From Ochrovirga pacifica (lineage in GTDB: Bacteria; Bacteroidota; Bacteroidia; Flavobacteriales; Flavobacteriaceae), in the NCBI RefSeq assembly GCF_000220525.1, contig NZ_AFPK01000014.1, positions 62,001 through 126,000 of the forward strand: DNA of 64,000 nt, in the 5' to 3' direction. The notes beneath the pieces are model-generated. The model made no database searches. It was not told the DNA's origin and saw only the letters and a program-made list of their open reading frames with translations. Below are positions 1-9,310 of the stretch, in pieces (within the stretch, counting starts at the first letter, position 1; every line of letters starts with the position of its first letter). The position numbers and the translations under genes were made by a program.

Positions 1-50
1 TCATCTAAGCCTATTTCAAATTCTATTTTAGATTTATGTGCTACTGCCAT
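1..50 (-). CDS. gldC: Gliding motility protein GldC, N-terminal fragment
   Basis: The first 16 codons of a minus-strand gene run off the left edge. The start codon is the ATG whose complement ends at 50, and the peptide begins MAVAHKSKIEFEIGLDE. A short hydrophilic start followed by an 'IGLDE' segment is what I recall for GldC. The identification leans mainly on position: gldC directly follows gldB in Flavobacterium, and here a gldB-like gene ends 57 bases upstream of it. GldC is a small cytoplasmic protein needed for efficient gliding. The rest of the gene is outside the window, so length and completeness cannot be judged. Confidence 0.7.
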   Translation of the reverse strand, partial: MAVAHKSKIEFEIGLD

Positions 51-107
51 CTTAATTTTGTTTTTGTCTTGTGCAAAGATAGGCAATACCAACGGAGTAC
101 ACACTAA

Positions 108-1067
108 CTACTTTCTGGGTTTAAATTTAGATAAGTTTAAAATTTCCTGAGCATCCATTTTTATCATTTCTTGAACAGAAACTGAGTTGTTTTCCATAAA
201 AGCTTTTACAATTTGCCACCCCATGTACACCCCTATTTGCCCTGAAGAATCCATATCGGCAGTAGTATAAAATTTAGAAAACGGAGCTGTATCTATAAAC
301 CGTTCTTTTAAGTCTGAGCTGTTACTATACAACAAATCATTTTTAATAAAATAACTCCAAACAGCTGCTTCATTTTCTATAGCCCACTGCATTTTTTTGG
401 CAGTATAACCCATCTTTATACCATTCGTAACATGTGGCAAATACAAATCCAACAGGTACATTTTTTTACCTTCAAAAACCATCTTCCCTAAAAAAGTACG
501 ATTTCTATCAAACAATAATTGACGATCAATTATTGTTTTTGCTACCTGACTTGTCAAATGCTTGGGAGTAAAACTCTCTGCCAAATACGAGGCAAAACCT
601 TGATAAATTTCGTGTTCTTTGCCTAAGAACATATCCAACGATATCAGCAACAAGTTATTGGCATACAACACACGATCTTGATAAGAAACCCCTGTAAGAT
701 CTGTAACCACTGTAGGCAAAACAAAGTCTTTTTGATAAAATTTTATATGCTGAAACAAGTTTTTCAACTCTTTTTTTTGTGATGCAAAATCTCCATATAC
801 TTTTCTTACTTCTTTGTACAAAAATTGCTGTATAGAGTCTTGCATTCTATTAACAACAACACTATCGGGCATTTGCACAGGAAACATGTATGGATATTCT
901 TTTTTTAATTTTGGTAAATCTTTTGGAGTTGCTGTAAAAAGTGCATTGTGAAATAAATCAAACGAAACATCAATAGCTACTTTGCTGATTTTTTCTTCTT
1001 TTTTTGAGGTAGAATTACAGCCATATAGCAGAAAACTAACCAACAATAGACACATCCATTTTTTCAT
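108..1067 (-). CDS. gldB: Gliding motility lipoprotein GldB
   Basis: This encodes about 319 residues beginning MKKWMCLLLVSFLLYGCNS. That is a lipoprotein signal with a lipobox ending in Cys17, so the mature protein is probably membrane-anchored. I chose the ATG at 1067 rather than the upstream in-frame start at 1154, because 1154 would bury the signal peptide and overlap nadE. GldB is a lipoprotein required for flavobacterial gliding, and it also stabilises type IX secretion components. The mature part is mixed alpha/beta with segments such as YPYMFPVQMPDS and the C-terminal region QIGVYMGWQIVKAFM, typical of the family. It is divergent from nadE (60 bases between the starts) and precedes gldC on the same strand, the arrangement known in Flavobacterium. 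No truncation is visible. Confidence 0.88.
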   Translation of the reverse strand: MKKWMCLLLVSFLLYGCNSTSKKEEKISKVAIDVSFDLFHNALFTATPKDLPKLKKEYPYMFPVQMPDSVVVNRMQDSIQQFLYKEVRKVYGDFASQKKELKNLFQHIKFYQKDFVLPTVVTDLTGVSYQDRVLYANNLLLISLDMFLGKEHEIYQGFASYLAESFTPKHLTSQVAKTIIDRQLLFDRNRTFLGKMVFEGKKMYLLDLYLPHVTNGIKMGYTAKKMQWAIENEAAVWSYFIKNDLLYSNSSDLKERFIDTAPFSKFYTTADMDSSGQIGVYMGWQIVKAFMENNSVSVQEMIKMDAQEILNLSKFKPRK

Positions 1068-1086
1068 ACAGTACCAGATTTTTAAG

Positions 1087-1094
1087 TAAATTTG
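1087..1094 (+). promoter_or_regulatory. Candidate -7 element for nadE
   Basis: TAAATTTG matches the Bacteroidota -7 consensus TAnnTTTG and lies 33 bases before the nadE start. I did not find a convincing -33 TTG, so this is a motif match only. Confidence 0.4.
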
Positions 1095-1127
1095 TGTAAC
1101 TCGCAACAAAAATAAGAAATAAGCAAT

Positions 1128-1916
1128 ATGGAGACTCAAAAGATCGCAGAACATATTAGTACTTGGTTAAAAGATTACGCTAACAAAGCAGGAGTAAAAG
1201 GTTTTGTTGTAGGGGTTTCTGGTGGAATTGACTCTGCCGTAACATCTACTTTATGTGCCAGCACAGGAATGCCAACAGTTTGTGTAGAAATGCCTATACA
1301 TCAACATCCAGATCAGGTAAGCCGTGCTCAAGAACACATTGCTCAGCTAAAAAATCGTTTTAACAATGTATGTGATGAACGTGTAGACTTAACCCAAAGT
1401 TTTGAGACTTTTAAAAATGCCGTTCCTAATTCTGATAACGAAGCAATTTTGAATTTAACCTTAGCCAATACTAGAGCAAGATTGCGAATGACTACCTTAT
1501 ACTATATTGCAGGATTGCACAGCAGTTTGGTAGCAGGAACAGGAAATAAAGTAGAAGATTTTGGAGTTGGCTTTTACACTAAATACGGTGATGGTGGTGT
1601 AGACCTAAGCCCTATTGCAGATTTGGTAAAAAGCGAAGTATATGCCTTGGGAGCATATTTAAAAGTTCCAGCAGCAATCCAAAACGCAGCTCCTACAGAT
1701 GGTTTGTTTGGAGATAGTAGAACTGATGAAGATCAATTAGGTGCCAGTTATGACGAGCTAGAATGGGCCATGAAACAACAAGACCTTGGAGCAACGTCGG
1801 CAGATTTTATAGAGCGAGAAAAAGAAGTGTTTGATATTTATAGCAAACTCAACAAGGTCAATCAACATAAAATGCAACCAATCCCTGTTTGTGAAATTCC
1901 ACCTGAATGGAAATAA
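1128..1916 (+). CDS. nadE: NH3-dependent NAD+ synthetase
   Basis: NAD synthetase catalyses the last step of NAD+ biosynthesis: ATP-dependent amidation of deamido-NAD+ in the cytoplasm. The 262-residue length fits the ammonia-dependent form, and there is no N-terminal nitrilase (glutaminase) domain. The PP-loop SGGIDSAV (residues about 31-38) binds ATP pyrophosphate. Downstream motifs include NTRARLRM, GTGNKVEDFGVGFYTKYGDGGVDLSPI and the acidic stretch DGLFGDSRTDEDQLG, all typical of NadE. It is divergent from gldB, and the nadE-gldB-gldC neighbourhood is known in Flavobacterium. The ATG at 1128 gives a natural amphipathic N-terminus. No oddities were seen. Confidence 0.95.
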   Translation: METQKIAEHISTWLKDYANKAGVKGFVVGVSGGIDSAVTSTLCASTGMPTVCVEMPIHQHPDQVSRAQEHIAQLKNRFNNVCDERVDLTQSFETFKNAVPNSDNEAILNLTLANTRARLRMTTLYYIAGLHSSLVAGTGNKVEDFGVGFYTKYGDGGVDLSPIADLVKSEVYALGAYLKVPAAIQNAAPTDGLFGDSRTDEDQLGASYDELEWAMKQQDLGATSADFIEREKEVFDIYSKLNKVNQHKMQPIPVCEIPPEWK

Positions 1917-2032
1917 CACCATAAACCTTACTCGCGGTTGTTGTTTATAACACGTTTTTTTCTTTAAAAAAACAAACTTTTACCAAAACAGTAGGTCTAA
2001 AGAAATTAGCACTCGTTAAAAACAACAACCCT

Positions 2033-2887
2033 ATGATTCAAAAAATTCACAAAACACTTATCTTTAGTGCATTTGCATTACTAACCAGCATTGGTTTTGC
2101 TCAACAAAACTTTCAGGGAAAAGCCTATTATTTCTCTAACACAAGTATTGATATGAGCAGATTTGACAATCCTGATTTTAGTGAGGAACAAAAAAAACGC
2201 ATTCTTGAACGTATGAAAAACATGTTTCAGAAAACGTTTATCTTATCTTTTAACACCACAGAATCTATCTATAAAAAAGAAGAAAAACTAGAAGCTCCTA
2301 CACAAGCTGGTGGCGGACGTGGAGCACAATTTGGTGCAATGATGAGTGGGGCTATAGATGGAGACCGATACAAAAACATTCAAGAAAAAGAAACTCGTAA
2401 AGAAGCAGAACTTTTTGGAAAAAAATTCTTAATTGTAGATCCTTTAGAAAAACTTGAGTGGAAAATGACAGGTGAAACCAAAAACATTGGTCAATACACC
2501 TGTTTTAAAGCTACTAGCCAAAGAACCATATTAGATGCGGGTACACCAGGCCCTCCATCAAGAGGTAATAAAAAAGAGGAAAAACCTAGCATTAAAGAAA
2601 AAGAAGTTACCGTTACGGCTTGGTACACCATGCAAATTCCTGTAAGTAACGGACCCGATGTTTATTGGGGACTACCGGGCCTAATTCTAGAAGTTAACGC
2701 AGACAAAACCACCATTTTGTGCTCTAAAATCGTATTAAATCCTGAAGAAAAAATAGAAATTAAAAAGCCTACCAAAGGAAAAGAAGTTACAGAAAAAGAA
2801 TATGCAATTATTTCTTTAGAAAAGTTTACCGAAATGAGAGAAAACTTTAGAAGAAGTAGAGGACAAAACTCTGGCAGAAGAAGGTAA
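2033..2887 (+). CDS. GLPGLI family secreted protein
   Basis: This is a 284-residue exported protein with a Sec signal peptide (cleavage likely after the Ala-Gln of ALLTSIGFAQ, residue about 24). The family signature is directly visible as YWGLPGLILEVN near residue 218. The middle is charged and glycine-rich (GGGRGAQFGAMMSG, then Lys/Glu-rich blocks), and the tail RENFRRSRGQNSGRRR is very basic. GLPGLI proteins are Bacteroidota-specific, of unknown function, and usually sit next to TonB-dependent outer-membrane proteins. Here the next gene starts 3 bases after the stop, so the two are almost certainly co-transcribed. I can name the family but not a function. Confidence 0.85.
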   Translation: MIQKIHKTLIFSAFALLTSIGFAQQNFQGKAYYFSNTSIDMSRFDNPDFSEEQKKRILERMKNMFQKTFILSFNTTESIYKKEEKLEAPTQAGGGRGAQFGAMMSGAIDGDRYKNIQEKETRKEAELFGKKFLIVDPLEKLEWKMTGETKNIGQYTCFKATSQRTILDAGTPGPPSRGNKKEEKPSIKEKEVTVTAWYTMQIPVSNGPDVYWGLPGLILEVNADKTTILCSKIVLNPEEKIEIKKPTKGKEVTEKEYAIISLEKFTEMRENFRRSRGQNSGRRR

Positions 2888-2890
2888 TCC

Positions 2891-5590
2891 ATGAAAAAAT
2901 ATCTATACGCAATCTTATGGCTGTTAGGAACAGCCATAGGATTTTCTCAGGTAAAAGTAGAAGGTATCGTTACTGATAGTTTGCAAAACCCTTTGGTATT
3001 AGCAAACGTAGTAGCTATTAATCAAAATACCAAAATGCTAGATTCTTATGGAATGACAAGCGATAAAGGAGCTTACCGTTTAGACCTAAAACCCAACACC
3101 AATTATACCTTACAAATCAGCTATATTGGTATGAAACCTCTTGAAACTTTTCTTGCTATAAAAAACACCGATCTTACTCAAAATTTTATCCTTGCAGCAG
3201 ACAATCAGCTGGATGAGGTAGAATTGGTATACGAAATGCCGGTACAGGTAAAAGGAGATACTCTTATTTACAATGCAGATTCTTTCTCTAACAAAACAGA
3301 CAGAAAGCTAGGAGATGTATTAAACAAACTACCTGGAGTAGAAGTAAACGACGATGGAGAAATTCAGGTAGACGGAATAACCGTAAGAAAAGTGATGGTA
3401 GAAGGAAAAGACTTTTTTGATGGAGACTCTAAATTAGCCACCCAAAACATTCCCTCTAACGCACTAGATAAAATTGAAGTTCTGAAAAATTACGACGAGG
3501 TAAACCAATTGCGAAATGTACGTAACAACGATGAGAGCATTGCTATTAACATTCGCTTAAAAGAAGGAAAAAAGAATTTCTGGTTTGGAGAAGTAACCGC
3601 TGGTGCTGGCTTAGACGAACGTTTTTTAGCACATCCTAAATTATTTTATTACAGCCCTAAATACAGCTTAAATCTTATTACTGATTTAAATAACATAGGA
3701 CAAGTGCCTTTTACCCGCAGAGATTATTTTAAGTTTACTGGAGGTTTTAGAGGAGCAAACAGAGATAGCGGAACCGATTTTAACGTAGAATCTACTGATA
3801 TTGGTTTTTTAACATTGCAAAACAACAGAGCTCAGTCTATTGATGCTAAATTTGCAGCTGGAAACTTTAACTACTCCCCTACCAAAACTTGGGATTTAAG
3901 TGGATTTGCCATATACTCTGGCAACAAGACCATAATTTCACAAGAAAGTTCTAAAATCTATACAGAAGGATTTGATCAACCTGATGAAAACACAGAAAGT
4001 AACACCACACAAAAATCGGATTTAGGATTGTTTAAAATAAGCTCTAAATATATCCCTAATAGTAACAACCATTTAGATATCGACTTATTTGCTAAAGTTT
4101 CTAAACAAACTGAAAACAATGATTTTTATTCTTCTGTGTTGCAAAATATTGATGAAAACCAAAGTCAAAATCCATTTACGTTGAATCAGAATTTAAATTA
4201 TTACTACACCCTTAACCCTAAAAACATTTTTGCAGTAGAGGTACAAAATTTAATTCAAGACGAAGACCCTTTTTACCAAGCTATTTTAGAAAGCAACAAC
4301 AATACTTTTAAATTTGCTGACTTGCTAGGATTAAACAATCAACAAAACTATTACAATCTAAATCAAGAAAAACGTGTAAAAACAACCAAACTAGATGCCA
4401 AAGCCGATTATTGGTATGTCTTAAACGACAAAAGCAACATCAACCTAACCTTGGGGGGAATGACCAGCACACAACGTTTTAACTCTGAAATTTATCAAAT
4501 TTTAGACAATGGAGACAGCAACACTATTGAGCAAGAAATAGACGGTTCTACCACAAAAAATGAGGTAACCTACCACTTAAAAGATGCTTACGCTGGATTT
4601 TTATACACGTTAAAAACAGGAATTTTTACTTTTAGACCTGGATTTAGTGTGCACCTATACGATACACAAAACTTGCAATTAGACAGCAAACACCAAGAAA
4701 CATTTTTCCGTATTTTACCCTCTTTCAACACGTTAATTCAGTTAAAAAAATCAGAAACCATAACCATAAACTACAGCATGAAAAACACCTTTACGGATGT
4801 AAATCAACTGGCAGAAGGTTTTGTGTTTAACAATTACAACTCACTTTTTTCGGGAAATAGAGAATTGGAAAACTCGCTAACACACAACGCTAGCTTAAGG
4901 TTTTTTAGTATGAATATGTTTAATTACACCAACATTTTTGCCACATTAAGCTATAGCAAACGTGTAAATCAAATAAGAAATAAAATAAACCCTATTTCAG
5001 GAAGCACCAACCAAACCGCTAGTCCTTTCAATTCTAATTTTGATGATGAATCTATTAGTTTAAACGGACGTTTGGAAAAAACACTTTGGGATATTAAAGG
5101 AAGTGTAGGGGCAAATGTTTCTTACAGTAAATTCAACCAATTTGTTCAGAATAGAGTAAATGTTAATGAGTCTTTTACACAAACCTACAACACAAAATTC
5201 AATACTAACTTTGATAAAGCTCCTAATTTCGAGGCAGGGTATAGTGTAAAAATCAATCAATACAACCAAGGAACCGGAAATACTACTTTCTATACTCATA
5301 GCCCTTTTGTAAATATGGATGCTTATTTTCTAAATAGCTTTTTATTTACGGCTGATTATACGTACTCTAATTATCAGAATCAAGACAAAACATTAAATAA
5401 ATACAATTTTTTAGATGCTAGCTTGTCTTATCAAAAAGAAGATAGCAAATGGGAATACAAACTATCGGCAACCAACCTACTAAACAACAAATCATTAAAC
5501 ACAGATAACCTAAATAACACCTTTGCTAGCACAAGTGAATATTTTGTACAACCTAGATATGTAATCTTTAGCATAAAATACAACTTGTAA
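2891..5590 (+). CDS. TonB-dependent outer membrane receptor with carboxypeptidase-like domain
   Basis: This 899-residue outer-membrane protein has a signal peptide (MKKYLYAILWLLGTAIGFSQ). A CarboxypepD_reg-like beta-sandwich follows (about residues 22-110, starting VKVEGIVTDSLQNPLVLANV). Next is a plug-like region (about 115-230, including LGDVLNKLPGVEVNDDGEIQVDG) and then a long beta-barrel of alternating aromatic strands ending ...YVIFSIKYNL. It differs from SusC: it lacks the usual SusC signature segments, and no susD gene follows. It forms a two-gene unit with the GLPGLI gene upstream (3-base spacing) and is followed by a terminator hairpin. The substrate cannot be deduced; this subclass is often linked to peptides, metals or stress rather than glycans. 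Confidence 0.85.
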   Translation: MKKYLYAILWLLGTAIGFSQVKVEGIVTDSLQNPLVLANVVAINQNTKMLDSYGMTSDKGAYRLDLKPNTNYTLQISYIGMKPLETFLAIKNTDLTQNFILAADNQLDEVELVYEMPVQVKGDTLIYNADSFSNKTDRKLGDVLNKLPGVEVNDDGEIQVDGITVRKVMVEGKDFFDGDSKLATQNIPSNALDKIEVLKNYDEVNQLRNVRNNDESIAINIRLKEGKKNFWFGEVTAGAGLDERFLAHPKLFYYSPKYSLNLITDLNNIGQVPFTRRDYFKFTGGFRGANRDSGTDFNVESTDIGFLTLQNNRAQSIDAKFAAGNFNYSPTKTWDLSGFAIYSGNKTIISQESSKIYTEGFDQPDENTESNTTQKSDLGLFKISSKYIPNSNNHLDIDLFAKVSKQTENNDFYSSVLQNIDENQSQNPFTLNQNLNYYYTLNPKNIFAVEVQNLIQDEDPFYQAILESNNNTFKFADLLGLNNQQNYYNLNQEKRVKTTKLDAKADYWYVLNDKSNINLTLGGMTSTQRFNSEIYQILDNGDSNTIEQEIDGSTTKNEVTYHLKDAYAGFLYTLKTGIFTFRPGFSVHLYDTQNLQLDSKHQETFFRILPSFNTLIQLKKSETITINYSMKNTFTDVNQLAEGFVFNNYNSLFSGNRELENSLTHNASLRFFSMNMFNYTNIFATLSYSKRVNQIRNKINPISGSTNQTASPFNSNFDDESISLNGRLEKTLWDIKGSVGANVSYSKFNQFVQNRVNVNESFTQTYNTKFNTNFDKAPNFEAGYSVKINQYNQGTGNTTFYTHSPFVNMDAYFLNSFLFTADYTYSNYQNQDKTLNKYNFLDASLSYQKEDSKWEYKLSATNLLNNKSLNTDNLNNTFASTSEYFVQPRYVIFSIKYNL

Positions 5591-5612
5591 AAAAATAAAA
5601 TACAACACTATA

Positions 5613-5650
5613 CCCTTCTTATAGCAATATTAAGAGGGGTTTTGTTTTTT
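5613..5650 (+). terminator. Rho-independent terminator after the TonB receptor gene
   Basis: CCCTTCTTA pairs with TAAGAGGGG (one mismatch) across a short loop, followed by TTTTGTTTTTT. It lies 23 bases after the receptor stop codon. Confidence 0.75.
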
Positions 5651-5831
5651 TAGAAATAAAAAACAAAACTCCTTAATTTTAACTATCTACACTTATCAAA
5701 CTCCACTTTTCGGAAACGATTTCACTCAATAAAACCTAGATTTATAACTAGACAACACCTAAAAAGTAAGGAGTTTTAAGGTTTACAAAATATCTTTATC
5801 GGATAAACATTTTTTTGTAAATCATCAATCA

Positions 5832-8486
5832 ATGAAAAAAAGCTTATCCAATTTATTTCTAAGCAACCTATTTTTTATAGCATGTCAAGTATTGTGTGCT
5901 CAAAACCAAAATTCAGTTGAAGGTCATTGGAGACAAGTAGCTCCAGGAATGGCAGGAAGCAATAGAGCCATTTATGCAGACAGCAAAAACCCCAACAAAC
6001 TTTGGGTGGCTCCCGACATGGGAAACGATTACATTACGCTTGATGCAGGAAAACACTGGGAAACCATCGTACCTAGTGATGGCGTATGGAGTCAGCGAAA
6101 TACGCTTAGTGATGTGTGTGTAGTCAGCGATCCTAAAGACAACCAAATTGTATTAAGTTTAAAAGGAAAATTCATCAACTTAAGTACCGATGGTGGTCAT
6201 CACTTTCATAAAATAGCATCTTATAAAAAAGGAACAGGTCCTAAGTCTAGTTTATACACAGCGTATCCACATCCAACAGAAAAAGACACTTGGTATCTAG
6301 GTTGTGGACTAGACAATAAAGAAGTCCGAACAGGTGTCACCCCTAACCCATTAAAAGAAATTCATCAAAACGAAAGCAAAGTATGGAAAGTAACCCACAT
6401 CAGTTCTAACAAAAGAAATATAGAGCCTGTGGACGGAACAGGAATGGAAGCGGCAACAGCTGTGTTTGATTTGTTTGCACATCCAGATGTAAAAAAGTAT
6501 CCTAATATGTTGTTCGCAGCCACTTCTACAGGTTTTTACCGAAAAGACAATGCTGCTACCAACTGGGTAAAACTAATAAATGGTGCTACAAAAGCAGATT
6601 ACAACTGGGACAAAAACTCGAAAACCTTAACAGTATATGTGCTGCAACAAGCCACTTACGAGCTACAAGATGATAATTTGGTTTCTAAAGGTGGGGTATT
6701 TAAAACCACCAAACCTGCCACAATCACGGCAAACAACGCATGGGAAAACACCTCTGAGAGTTTGTATATTGACTTGACACAAACCAAAGTACAACGACAA
6801 CTTTTTGATTGGATGCTCAAAAAATGGTTTGGCATAACCCACAAAACTAGCACACAATATCCTACTTCATTTTTTCAGAACTATACAGATATTTTGTGCG
6901 ATCCAACTGATGCCAACAAAGTCTACATGTCTATTTGGGGAGGTTCTGAAAACAAACCTGTTCGCGGTCCTTTGTGGGCAACTTCCAACGGAGGAAAACA
7001 ATGGTTTGCAGCCTTTAGAGCGGGAGTTGGTTTTGATAAAGATACTTATTGGAAAAGTAAACAGCCCGAACACACAGGTAGAAATGTGGATTTGCAAATT
7101 CACAAAAAGAAATTTCCAGACCATTGGCGATACGGTCGTAGAGCAGTACGCTCCATGGCCATTACTGCAGACGGAACATTATATGCATCTTCTGTAAAAG
7201 GATATTACACTGCTATTTACAACGTAGAAAAAGACCAATGGACTAGTGCTGATAACACTTACAAAAACGGATACTATTACGGACATGGAAATGCAGACAC
7301 AGGAGCGTTTAATGTTGTCCCTGACAAACACCATCCTGGTGAAATGTTTTTATTGCAATACGAATTGTCTGCTTGGAAATCGTCCAACAATACGCATCCT
7401 GAATATCCTGGGATTGTAGGCGTAAAACCCATTCCAGCACTCATCGACAAAGGGAAAAAATGGGCACCAGGACAACCGTTTAACACCCCTACCACCGTAG
7501 CCAATCATCCCACAGATCCTTCTGTGTTTTACGTGATGTCTTCTCGTACAGGTGAGGTAATGAAAATTAGCGAAAACGGTCAGAAAAAAGAAATTATGGG
7601 CGAGCCTATTGAAGTGCCAGATATTATTGTAGTCCCTAAAATGAAGGTAGTTTATTGGTCTGACTTAACCATTGCCAACGATGGAAAAACCATGTATGCC
7701 GTATCCGAAATTATAGATACAGACAACAGACCCATGGGACAAGTACGCATTTTTAACCCAAAATCTAGAAAAGGGTTGTACAAATCTTTAGACGAAGGAA
7801 AAACATGGACCTGTGTAAACAATAATTTACCCTCTACAGCAGGCGGACGTAAAAACAACTTGGTATATGGCACCAACAGTGCTGCTATTAAATCGTTTGT
7901 TATGGATCCTGCAAAAGAAAACGTATTGTATGCAGCGGTAAGAAAATATAGAGCTCCTCAGGGCAAATCGGGTTGGGTGCAAGGAGGTTTGTTTAGAACG
8001 GAAAATGGTGCACAACAATGGTCAGAAATAAAAATTCCGAATGGCATTCAATCTGTTTGGGATGTTTGGTTACAACACAAAAACGGAAAACCTAGCAAAA
8101 TTTATATTACTGCAGGTGGAGACGGAAGTGTTGCCGATGTAGGTATAGGAGGTGTTTGGGTAGCCGATTACAAAGCCAATGGCAAATACAAAACCTCTAG
8201 TTGGAAACAAATTTTTGATCAACATCCTTTTGTCTCTCATATTGCAACCAGTCCTTTTGACGAGAATTTGATGATGATTGTCACTAGAGAAACATCGAGC
8301 AATCACAAAAAAGATGCAGGAACTTTTTACAGCACCGATGGTGGAAAACACTGGACAAAATTCAACCAAGGTAGAGGAGGTATGATGATTGGTGGTGTTG
8401 CTTTTGATTCGGGAACTCCCAACCGAGTTTGGGTAGCTTGTGAATCTTCTGGAATTTATACCGCTTTACTGCCTTTGTCTAACTAA
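5832..8486 (+). CDS. Large secreted Asp-box beta-propeller protein (sialidase/GH74-like fold)
   Basis: This is an 884-residue exported protein with a signal peptide ending near ACQVLCAQ (residue 24). Six Asp-box-like turns (S/T-x-D/N-x-G-x-x-W/F) are visible near residues 70, 119, 386, 653, 724 and 835, for example LDAGKHW, SNGGKQW, LDEGKTW and STDGGKHW. This spacing suggests one or two multi-bladed propellers, as in VPS10/sortilin, sialidase and GH74 folds. I cannot identify a catalytic pair, so enzymatic activity (glycoside hydrolase or lyase) is only possible. It is monocistronic: terminators flank it at 5613-5650 and 8509-8539. It lies 3.2 kb before the galactan locus and might serve it, but nothing in the sequence proves that. 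Confidence 0.7.
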   Translation: MKKSLSNLFLSNLFFIACQVLCAQNQNSVEGHWRQVAPGMAGSNRAIYADSKNPNKLWVAPDMGNDYITLDAGKHWETIVPSDGVWSQRNTLSDVCVVSDPKDNQIVLSLKGKFINLSTDGGHHFHKIASYKKGTGPKSSLYTAYPHPTEKDTWYLGCGLDNKEVRTGVTPNPLKEIHQNESKVWKVTHISSNKRNIEPVDGTGMEAATAVFDLFAHPDVKKYPNMLFAATSTGFYRKDNAATNWVKLINGATKADYNWDKNSKTLTVYVLQQATYELQDDNLVSKGGVFKTTKPATITANNAWENTSESLYIDLTQTKVQRQLFDWMLKKWFGITHKTSTQYPTSFFQNYTDILCDPTDANKVYMSIWGGSENKPVRGPLWATSNGGKQWFAAFRAGVGFDKDTYWKSKQPEHTGRNVDLQIHKKKFPDHWRYGRRAVRSMAITADGTLYASSVKGYYTAIYNVEKDQWTSADNTYKNGYYYGHGNADTGAFNVVPDKHHPGEMFLLQYELSAWKSSNNTHPEYPGIVGVKPIPALIDKGKKWAPGQPFNTPTTVANHPTDPSVFYVMSSRTGEVMKISENGQKKEIMGEPIEVPDIIVVPKMKVVYWSDLTIANDGKTMYAVSEIIDTDNRPMGQVRIFNPKSRKGLYKSLDEGKTWTCVNNNLPSTAGGRKNNLVYGTNSAAIKSFVMDPAKENVLYAAVRKYRAPQGKSGWVQGGLFRTENGAQQWSEIKIPNGIQSVWDVWLQHKNGKPSKIYITAGGDGSVADVGIGGVWVADYKANGKYKTSSWKQIFDQHPFVSHIATSPFDENLMMIVTRETSSNHKKDAGTFYSTDGGKHWTKFNQGRGGMMIGGVAFDSGTPNRVWVACESSGIYTALLPLSN

Positions 8487-8508
8487 AAATTGTAATTACA
8501 CAAATACC

Positions 8509-8539
8509 AAAGCTCTGTTAATAACTAACAGAGCTTTTT
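8509..8539 (+). terminator. Rho-independent terminator after the Asp-box gene
   Basis: A perfect 12-bp stem, AAAGCTCTGTTA / TAACAGAGCTTT, with a 5-base loop is followed by Ts. It separates the + strand propeller gene from the convergent DUF4130 gene. Confidence 0.88.
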
Positions 8540-8542
8540 CTA

Positions 8543-9310
8543 CTAAGGCTGTTTTTCACTTAAATATTTCCAATAACGTTTAGGCACATGTTGTATGTGT
8601 AGTTTGGTGTTTTTTCTAGACTCAATATTCGTACTTTTAAAATAATCTTTCCACAATTGTTGAAACTCCAGTTCTATAGGTGCAAAAATTTCATCAGAAG
8701 TTTGTGTGGGGTCAAAATTGGAATTGAATTCTAAATGGATAACTTCTACTTTGTGTAAATCATAAAACAATCCATAATTTCTTTTCCAATCGTAAATAAT
8801 CCATTGCTGGTCTGCGTATCTGTTTTTAAAGTGATTGCTAATCAACGAAAGCACATCAAAGTCTGGCGATACAACAGCAAAATACACCCCGTCTTTGGTA
8901 AGTTTAAAGCGCACAAAAGCTTCCATTCTATGTTTTTCCCTTCCTACACTCTTGGCCAATTTGCTAATTTTTAACACAGCAGGATGCCCATAATCCAACC
9001 CTACATTTTCTTTAGAGGCAAGGATATACTGAACGGCTTGTAAAATAATGTTTTCAACTCCCTGAGTTTCACTTAAAAAAGCCGCGTATAACTTATAGGT
9101 TGCTTTATTTTTGGTTTTCTCTTTTAATTTTTTCCAGACCCTGTCCGCTTTGTCCTTGTCACTCATCACATACAAAACCTCTCCAAACAAAACTTGTTGT
9201 TGCTGGTGTTGTTTCTGTATAACAATGTCTTTGAGCTTCAACTCATACACAGTAAAAACAACGGTTAAAAGTCCGTCAAAAGTAGCATCATATGTAACCG
9301 TCTGAATCAT
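8543..9310 (-). CDS. TIGR03915/DUF4130 family putative DNA repair protein
   Basis: This 255-residue cytoplasmic protein contains the DUF4130 core: EAFVRFKLTKDGVYFAVVSPDF, then a segment with NHFKNRYADQQWIIYDWKRNYGLFYD (about residues 130-185). The N-terminal half starts with the family hallmark YDATFDGLLTVVFTVYE. The family is annotated as a putative DNA repair or modification factor because it always travels with a radical SAM/HhH partner and sometimes a uracil-DNA glycosylase domain. Its start codon abuts the stop codon of the radical SAM gene, so the two are translationally linked. The C-terminal tail is short, and there is no fused UDG domain. The reaction is unknown. Confidence 0.85.
   Translation of the reverse strand: MIQTVTYDATFDGLLTVVFTVYELKLKDIVIQKQHQQQQVLFGEVLYVMSDKDKADRVWKKLKEKTKNKATYKLYAAFLSETQGVENIILQAVQYILASKENVGLDYGHPAVLKISKLAKSVGREKHRMEAFVRFKLTKDGVYFAVVSPDFDVLSLISNHFKNRYADQQWIIYDWKRNYGLFYDLHKVEVIHLEFNSNFDPTQTSDEIFAPIELEFQQLWKDYFKSTNIESRKNTKLHIQHVPKRYWKYLSEKQP

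Noticed and set aside
6910-7197. Plus-strand ORF inside the Asp-box gene
   Set aside because: It is a different-frame shadow of the 5832-8486 gene with no domain or signal.
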